Shown in pieces: positions 6,946-11,611 of a DNA stretch of 11,611 bases. Source of the stretch: Clostridiales bacterium UBA1770 (GTDB taxonomy: Bacteria; Bacillota; Clostridia; Oscillospirales; CAG-272); contig DCGU01000031.1 in assembly GCA_002315325.1 (NCBI GenBank), positions 1-11,611 of the forward strand. Direction: 5' to 3'. Position 1 is the first letter of the stretch. Every line of letters starts with the position of its first letter. The translations under genes and the position numbers were made by a program. The notes below the pieces were generated by a model. The model did not search any database. It had not been told where the DNA came from and saw only the letters and a program-made list of their open reading frames with translations.

Positions 6946-9336
6946 ATGTTTGAAAACGCACAATGGATTGCCCTGGCGCACGCCGATACAGACGTGCCGT
7001 GGAAAAATAAACCCTATGAAAACGAAGAAGTGGAGACCTGGCACGGCGACCCGGCCTACGCCCATATGGAGAACGGCTCCGTCGTTTTCCGTAAAACGTT
7101 TACCCTGGCATCTGCACCCGAAAAGGCGACGCTGTCCATCTGCGGCCTCGGTTTTTACGAGGTGTGGATTAACGGTGTGAAACCCGATGAAAAGCGGGTA
7201 TTGGCGCCGCTGGTTTCCGACTATTTCCGCTATACCCGCTACAACGTCTACGACATAGCGCCCCTTTTGCAAAAAGGGGAAAACCTGATTGCCGTCGAGG
7301 TTTGCGGCGGCTGGTTCACGGGCAAAGAAAGATTCTGGGGCTGGCAGCAGGCCTATTACGGCAACCCGCGTTTGATTGCGCAAATCGAAGGCGCAACCGC
7401 GGATGGGACGCCGTTTTTCATCGGGACCGAGCGGGACACCTGGAAGGTGACCCACGGTACCGTGACGCACAGCTGCATTTACGACGGGGAAAAAGCCGAC
7501 CTCAACCTGTTGCCGAAAAACTGGATGACAAACGGTTATGACGACGCCGATTGGCAAGTGCCGCAGCCGGCCGTTGCCCCCACCGACGTGCTCATCCCCG
7601 ACGAATCCCCCGCGGTCCGCATCGTTAAGGAAATCGCCCCCGTGGATTCTTGGACGGTATCGGGCGGCACCGTATACGACTTTGGGGAGAACGGCACGGC
7701 CGTGGCGCGCATTGCCGCTGCCGGTAAGAAAGGCGATACCGTCACGCTGCACTTTGCCGAGTACCTTGACGCCGACGGCGACCTGAACGAGCTGTCCTGT
7801 ACCGGCGGCGGTTCGCTCAACACCGATATCTTCACGCTGACGGGCGACGAATGCGACACGGTGCAGGCGCGCTTTACCTGGCACGGTTTTCGCTATTGCC
7901 GCCTCACGGTTTCCTCCCCCGACGTGCGCGTCATTTCTGTCGCCAAACTTGAACTCCATTCCGATATTGCCGCGACGGGTGACTTTACCTGCAGCAACGA
8001 GTCCTTAAACCGCCTGCACCGCGCCTACGCGCAGACGCAGATTGGATGCCTGGTCGGCGCCCCTGTGGACTGCCCGCAGCGCGGCGAGCGCAAAGGCTGG
8101 ATCGGTGACGCCGGCGTTTCCTGTGAAGAGGCAATTTACAACTTCGATATGCAGGCGCTGTACGCCTCGTTCCTGGCCGATATGCGCCGCGAACGGCATG
8201 AAGGGCGCCGGACGTTCGGCATCATTTGTCCCGATCACAAATCAAGCTACGAGGGGACCTGTATCGACTGGGCCATTGCCTATCCTATCATGATAACCGA
8301 ATCCTATGCCCGCTACGGGGATAAAACGATTTTGTCGGACAATCTCGAAGCATTGGAAACCTATACCGCATTTTACAACGGCCTGCGGGAGGCAGACGGG
8401 CTTTTGCCGTCCCGCTACTTTGACAAATACAAGGGCAAAACGATTGCGCCCGCCTGGTTCGGCGACTGGTACACAGTGGATTACCCCGACGGCACCGAGC
8501 GCGTCGCGTTCGACTGCGGGGACGAAAATCATCGTCAGAACCCCTGCTATCTCGGCAGCATCTTTTACGCCTGGGTATTGCACCTGACGGCGCAGGTGGA
8601 AGAAGCGCTGGGCAACGCAGACAAGGCCGAACAATACGAGACCATGCGCCGTGAAACGCTGCGCGGTTTGTATGAAAAGTATTATCACAAAGACACGCAT
8701 ACCCTGGGGGCCGGCGGTCAGTTCTTACAGACCATCGCCCTGTATACCGGGGTTGTACCGCCGGAAGAGCGCGAGGCTGCGTTCGGCGCCCTACTGGCTT
8801 CTTTTGAGGAGGTCGGTTGGCACGCCAAGTTCGGTATCTTCGGCCAGCGCCTGATCGGCGAGGTCATGCGTTCATTCGGACGCGAAGATTTGTTGTATCG
8901 CCTGATGACGCAGCCCGGTTACCCCGGCTTTATGCACATGATTGAAAACGGACAGACGACGGTTGCCGAAAATTTGACAGGCGGCGACAACGACGTGTGG
9001 GGCAGCGGCTGCCATTGTATGTTTGCTGCGGCCGACGCCAACCTGCACCGCATTTTCGGCGGTATCACGGTCAACCGCTTTGAAAAGGTCCCGCTGCTGC
9101 TCGCCCCCTACGCCCCCGCCGACCTCAACGCAGCATCCGACGTGCAGAAATTGCCTGAGGGTGAAGTGCGCGTTGCCTGGAAGCGCCAAGGCGAGGCAAT
9201 CACCTTCCGTTTCACGGTACCGCAGGGTATGACAGCCGTCATCAAGCTGGCGCAAAACGGCGCCGCGTTTGACGAAACGGTCGGCGGCGGACAGTTTACC
9301 GTCATCTTCCGCGACGGCAGGTTTACCGTGCAGTAA
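6946..9336 (+). CDS. GH78-type alpha-L-rhamnosidase
   Basis: A 796-residue protein with GH78 architecture. An N-terminal beta domain (about 45-185) contains the typical WINGVKP and CIYDGEKADLN stretches. A second beta domain (about 225-345), an (alpha/alpha)6 catalytic barrel (about 345-700) and a small beta C-terminus follow. The signature DCPQRGERKGWIGD spans 375-388. Glu381 fits the general acid, and Asp388 is also conserved. Glu675 in TTVAENL fits the distal base region, with His690 in the following GCHCMFAA. It should release terminal alpha-L-rhamnose by an inverting mechanism. There is no signal peptide, so it is cytoplasmic. The ATG at 6946 is 2 nt after the PHP stop, with a weak GGACGG site. 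An in-frame ATG at 6928 would overlap the PHP gene. Coupled translation is likely. Activity on another deoxysugar cannot be excluded. Confidence 0.88.
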   Translation: MFENAQWIALAHADTDVPWKNKPYENEEVETWHGDPAYAHMENGSVVFRKTFTLASAPEKATLSICGLGFYEVWINGVKPDEKRVLAPLVSDYFRYTRYNVYDIAPLLQKGENLIAVEVCGGWFTGKERFWGWQQAYYGNPRLIAQIEGATADGTPFFIGTERDTWKVTHGTVTHSCIYDGEKADLNLLPKNWMTNGYDDADWQVPQPAVAPTDVLIPDESPAVRIVKEIAPVDSWTVSGGTVYDFGENGTAVARIAAAGKKGDTVTLHFAEYLDADGDLNELSCTGGGSLNTDIFTLTGDECDTVQARFTWHGFRYCRLTVSSPDVRVISVAKLELHSDIAATGDFTCSNESLNRLHRAYAQTQIGCLVGAPVDCPQRGERKGWIGDAGVSCEEAIYNFDMQALYASFLADMRRERHEGRRTFGIICPDHKSSYEGTCIDWAIAYPIMITESYARYGDKTILSDNLEALETYTAFYNGLREADGLLPSRYFDKYKGKTIAPAWFGDWYTVDYPDGTERVAFDCGDENHRQNPCYLGSIFYAWVLHLTAQVEEALGNADKAEQYETMRRETLRGLYEKYYHKDTHTLGAGGQFLQTIALYTGVVPPEEREAAFGALLASFEEVGWHAKFGIFGQRLIGEVMRSFGREDLLYRLMTQPGYPGFMHMIENGQTTVAENLTGGDNDVWGSGCHCMFAAADANLHRIFGGITVNRFEKVPLLLAPYAPADLNAASDVQKLPEGEVRVAWKRQGEAITFRFTVPQGMTAVIKLAQNGAAFDETVGGGQFTVIFRDGRFTVQ

Positions 9337-9365
9337 ACAGCAAGTGAAAACGATAAAAGGAAACC

Positions 9366-9393
9366 GGTTAATGGTTAACGGTTAACGGTTAAC
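9366..9393. repeat. Heptanucleotide tandem repeat GGTTAAC, four units
   Basis: Four adjacent units read GGTTAAT, GGTTAAC, GGTTAAC, GGTTAAC. They lie in the 121-nt gap between the rhamnosidase stop and the oxidoreductase start. Each complete unit contains the palindrome GTTAAC. I see no promoter or terminator elsewhere in this gap, so the two genes are probably cotranscribed through the repeat. Confidence 0.85.
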
Positions 9394-9457
9394 GAAAAAC
9401 TTTCATTTTACCGCATAAATCTATCCATCTGACCATTAAATGATAAGGAGAAAAGCC

Positions 9458-10622
9458 ATGAATAAACTGCCGACTGGGTGTCATCGGCCTTGGAAACCAA
9501 GGCGGCACGTATTTGGAAAGTTACAAAAACGGAGGCCTGCCCGACATTGAAATTACCGCCGTTTGCGACGTAGATGAAAGCAAATTTAAAAAGGCGCACG
9601 ATATCAACCCCGCCATTCCCTGCTTCACGAATGCAACGGAACTGATGGCGTCGGGCCTGTGCGATGCCGTTGCCGTGGCAACACCGCACTACTACCATCC
9701 GCCCATGGTCATCGAGGCATTGGAACACGGCCTGCACGTGCTGTCCGAAAAACCGGCCGGCGTGTACACCAAGCAGGTACGCCAAGCGATTGAGGCTGCC
9801 GCCAAGAGTGATAAAACCTACGCCATGATGTTCAACCAGCGTACGAATCCCCTGTATATCAAGGTGCGCGAACTGGTCAAGAGCGGCGTATACGGCAAGA
9901 TGATGCGTATGAACTGGGTCTGCACCTCGTGGTACCGCACGCAGGCCTACTACGATTCCGGCACGTGGCGCGCCACCTGGTCCGGTGAGGGCGGCGGTGT
10001 TATGCTGAACCAGTGCCCGCACCAGCTTGACCTGTGGCAGTGGATTTGCGGCATGCCGACCAAGATTGCGGCGTTCGCACACGAGGGCATGTGGCACAAT
10101 ATTGAGGTCGAAGACGACGTAACCATCTACGCCGAATACGCCGACGGTGCAACGGGCACCTTTGTCACCTCCACCGGCGAATACCCCGGCACCAACCGTC
10201 TGGAAATCACGATGGAGAAGGCCAAAATCGTTTGTGAAGGCGACTCGATTAAGGTGGCAGAATTGACGCAGGCACTGCCCGTCTTCACCAAAGAGGCCCC
10301 CGGCGGCTTCGATAAACCCAAAGCCGAATGGAAAGAAATCAAGGTGGAGCCCTCCTCCAACCAGCACGAAAAGGTACTGGCTGCCTTTGCCGGTCATATT
10401 TTGCGGGGTGAGGCGCTGGTTGCCGAAGGGCCCGAGGGTATCAACGGCCTGATGATTTCCAACGCTGCTTTCCTGTCCTCCTGGCTGGGCCGCCCCGTCG
10501 ACCTCCCCGTGGACGAGGATTTGTTCTGGAACATGCTGCAGGAAAAAATTAAAAATTCCACCTATCAAAAGACGGTCAACGAGAACGTTATCGTCGATAT
10601 GTCGAGCTCCTATAAAATCTAA
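9458..10622 (+). CDS. Gfo/Idh/MocA oxidoreductase with a one-base frameshift near its start
   Basis: An NAD(P)-dependent sugar dehydrogenase-type protein, 387 residues if the frameshift is corrected. The ATG at 9458 has an AAGGAG site 7 nt upstream and reads MNKL. It then leaves frame, because one extra C lies in the CC pair at 9470-9471. Removing it gives MNKLRLGVIGLGNQGG, a perfect Rossmann start (GxGxxG at 10-15). The remaining frame is intact to 10622, and its first conventional start is a TTG at 9513, which would delete the nucleotide-binding loop. In corrected numbering, the SEKPAG motif (about 96-101, with Lys98) and GGGVMLNQCPHQLDLW (178-193) are typical of the family. It probably oxidises, reduces or epimerises the sugar or glycoside handled by this operon. 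Either this copy is a recent pseudogene or the base is a sequencing error. Confidence 0.85.
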
Positions 10623-10656
10623 AGGAAAGCCGTCATACCCCCGTCTTTAATACAGT

Positions 10657-10676
10657 CGTAACCTACTTTGGTTACG
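10657..10676 (+). other. Hairpin immediately ahead of the operon terminator
   Basis: CGTAACC and GGTTACG pair perfectly over 7 bp around the 6-nt loop TACTTT, and the hairpin ends one base before the terminator stem. It has no T-tract of its own. It may protect the 3' end of the transcript or be an operator-like palindrome upstream of the transporter promoter. Confidence 0.5.
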
Positions 10677-10677
10677 T

Positions 10678-10717
10678 AAGCGGGTGCAAAATCTTTTGCG
10701 ATTTTGCACCCGCTTTT
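10678..10717 (+). terminator. Strong intrinsic terminator of the PHP-rhamnosidase-oxidoreductase operon
   Basis: AAGCGGGTGCAAAATC (10678-10693) and GATTTTGCACCCGCTT (10700-10715) form a perfect 16-bp stem with a 6-nt loop, followed by a TTTTCTAT tail. It ends about 10 nt before the -35 box of the transporter gene, insulating the two transcripts. Confidence 0.92.
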
Positions 10718-10727
10718 CTATCTGTAT

Positions 10728-10756
10728 TTGACAAAATCCCCGTTGACCGTTATAAT
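10728..10756 (+). promoter_or_regulatory. Perfect-consensus sigma-A promoter of the MFS gene
   Basis: TTGACA (10728-10733) and TATAAT (10751-10756) match both consensus hexamers completely, with the optimal 17-nt spacer. Transcription would begin near 10763, leaving a leader of about 52 nt before the ATG at 10815. Confidence 0.92.
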
Positions 10757-10814
10757 GCTATATTATTTGTTCCCTGCACTGCACGTCAACAAAACCAAAG
10801 AGGATCATCGCATT

Positions 10815-11611
10815 ATGAAACTTACGCACCGGATACAGTCGCCGCGGGCCACCGTATTCACCTGTTATTTGACCTATATCGTCCAGGCCACGTTTAACTA
10901 CGTGCCGCTGTTGTACGTCACGTTCTGCAACACGTTCGGCCTGTCCTACGCGCAAATCGGCGCATTGATTGCCGTCAATTTCGGCACGCAGCTGACCATG
11001 GATTTTACGTCGGCCTTTTTCCTGCGCCGCATCGGCTACCGCACGGCGGCCATTTTGTCCTGTCTGGCAGCCGCACTGGGCCTTGTTTGCTTTTCCTTTT
11101 TACCGTTTATTCTGCCCCCGTTTGCGGGATTGTGCATTGCGATTCTACTGCTGTCTGCGGGGGACGGGCTCACCGAAGTCGTCGTCAGCCCCTTGCTGGA
11201 GGCCTGCCCCGTCAAAAGTAAACGCGGCGCTATGGCCATGCTGCACTCCATGTACACCTGGGGCACGGCGCTGATCATTGCCGTTTCAACGCTGTTGTTC
11301 TCGGTTTTGGGCCTGGACCGTTGGGGCACGGTTGCGTGTCTGTGGGCCATCCTGCCGCTGTGTACGGCCGTATTATACTGTCTGGTACCGATTTACGAGC
11401 TTCCTGCCGACGCTGAAAAAATCCCGGCTAACCGCTTTTTGTGCGACAAACGTTTTTGGCTGCTGGTCTGCATGATGACCATGGCAGGCGCTGCCGAAAT
11501 GATTATGACGCAATGGGCGTCCGTCTTTGCCGAAAACGGGCTCGGCGTCACCAAGGCGGCGGGCGACCTGCTGGGTCCCTGTCTGTTCTCAGCGGCCGAA
11601 GCCGTGACGCG
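10815..11611 (+). CDS. MFS transporter, 3' end beyond the window
   Basis: The first 265 residues of a membrane transporter, still open at the window edge. It shows serial hydrophobic segments near 13-37, 45-66, 77-98, 103-120, 148-166 and 172-194, then a polar loop and a further helix from about 214. A degenerate MFS A-motif (DFTSAFFLRRIGYR, 63-76) lies between helices 2 and 3. A conserved-looking EVVVSPLLEACP (121-132) precedes SKRGAMAMLHSMYTWG. The start has an AAAGAGGA site about 10 nt upstream. The family imports or exports small solutes with protons or other ions. The position beside a cytoplasmic glycosidase operon suggests a glycoside or sugar substrate, but the gene has its own strong promoter, so that link is inference. 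Confidence 0.82.
   Translation, partial: MKLTHRIQSPRATVFTCYLTYIVQATFNYVPLLYVTFCNTFGLSYAQIGALIAVNFGTQLTMDFTSAFFLRRIGYRTAAILSCLAAALGLVCFSFLPFILPPFAGLCIAILLLSAGDGLTEVVVSPLLEACPVKSKRGAMAMLHSMYTWGTALIIAVSTLLFSVLGLDRWGTVACLWAILPLCTAVLYCLVPIYELPADAEKIPANRFLCDKRFWLLVCMMTMAGAAEMIMTQWASVFAENGLGVTKAAGDLLGPCLFSAAEAVT

Noticed and set aside
6847..7959. 370-codon open frame on the minus strand
   Set aside because: Antisense to the PHP/rhamnosidase junction. Composition is typical of a reverse-strand shadow.
9408..10568. Long 386-codon open frame on the minus strand
   Set aside because: It mirrors the oxidoreductase gene, has no recognisable family motif and no ribosome site. It is an antisense shadow of GC-rich coding sequence.
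9513..10622. TTG at 9513 as the true start of the oxidoreductase
   Set aside because: It lacks a ribosome site and would remove the GLGNQGG cofactor loop, whereas the upstream ATG has both once one base is removed.
11036..11350. Small open frame on the minus strand
   Set aside because: It overlaps the MFS transporter, whose plus-strand reading is hydrophobic and motif-bearing.

Overview
The window looks like a chromosomal segment of a moderately GC-rich Bacillota, probably a gut-type member of class Clostridia. The grounds are near-consensus sigma-A promoters (TTGACA/TATAAT with 17-nt spacers), strong GGAGG-type ribosome binding sites, intrinsic terminators and the gene families present. The taxonomic call is inference. 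No rRNA, tRNA, insertion sequence, phage gene or CRISPR array was seen.

Minus strand, 81-3537: a three-gene lipid/envelope operon is read from a promoter at 3589-3617. Its order is a VanZ-family membrane protein, a PlsC-like acyltransferase with an added zinc ribbon and C-terminal domain (overlapping vanZ by 14 nt), and a FadD-like AMP-forming acyl ligase. Ligase plus acyltransferase recalls a split version of the Aas acyl-ACP synthetase/lysophospholipid acyltransferase. A 16-nt palindrome lies in front of the ligase. Positions 1-80 hold nothing I can support.

Minus strand, 3629-5416: a single gene encodes a cytoplasmic protein of about 567 residues, probably a TIM-barrel glycoside-hydrolase-like enzyme of unassigned family. 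It has its own promoter and a terminator. A six-copy heptanucleotide tandem repeat sits between its stop codon and the terminator.

Plus strand, 5524-10717: divergently from that gene runs an apparent operon of a PHP-fold metallohydrolase, a GH78-type alpha-L-rhamnosidase and a Gfo/Idh/MocA oxidoreductase, closed by a 16-bp terminator hairpin. The oxidoreductase reads as frameshifted by one extra base just after its start codon. A second heptanucleotide repeat (GGTTAAC) lies in front of it. None of the enzymes has a signal peptide, so they should act in the cytoplasm on imported rhamnose-containing glycosides or oligosaccharides.

Plus strand, 10728 to the end: a perfect-consensus promoter drives an MFS transporter that runs off the window. 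It is a reasonable candidate importer for the same substrate. The whole 3.7-11.6 kb stretch reads as a small carbohydrate-utilisation locus with an unknown natural substrate.
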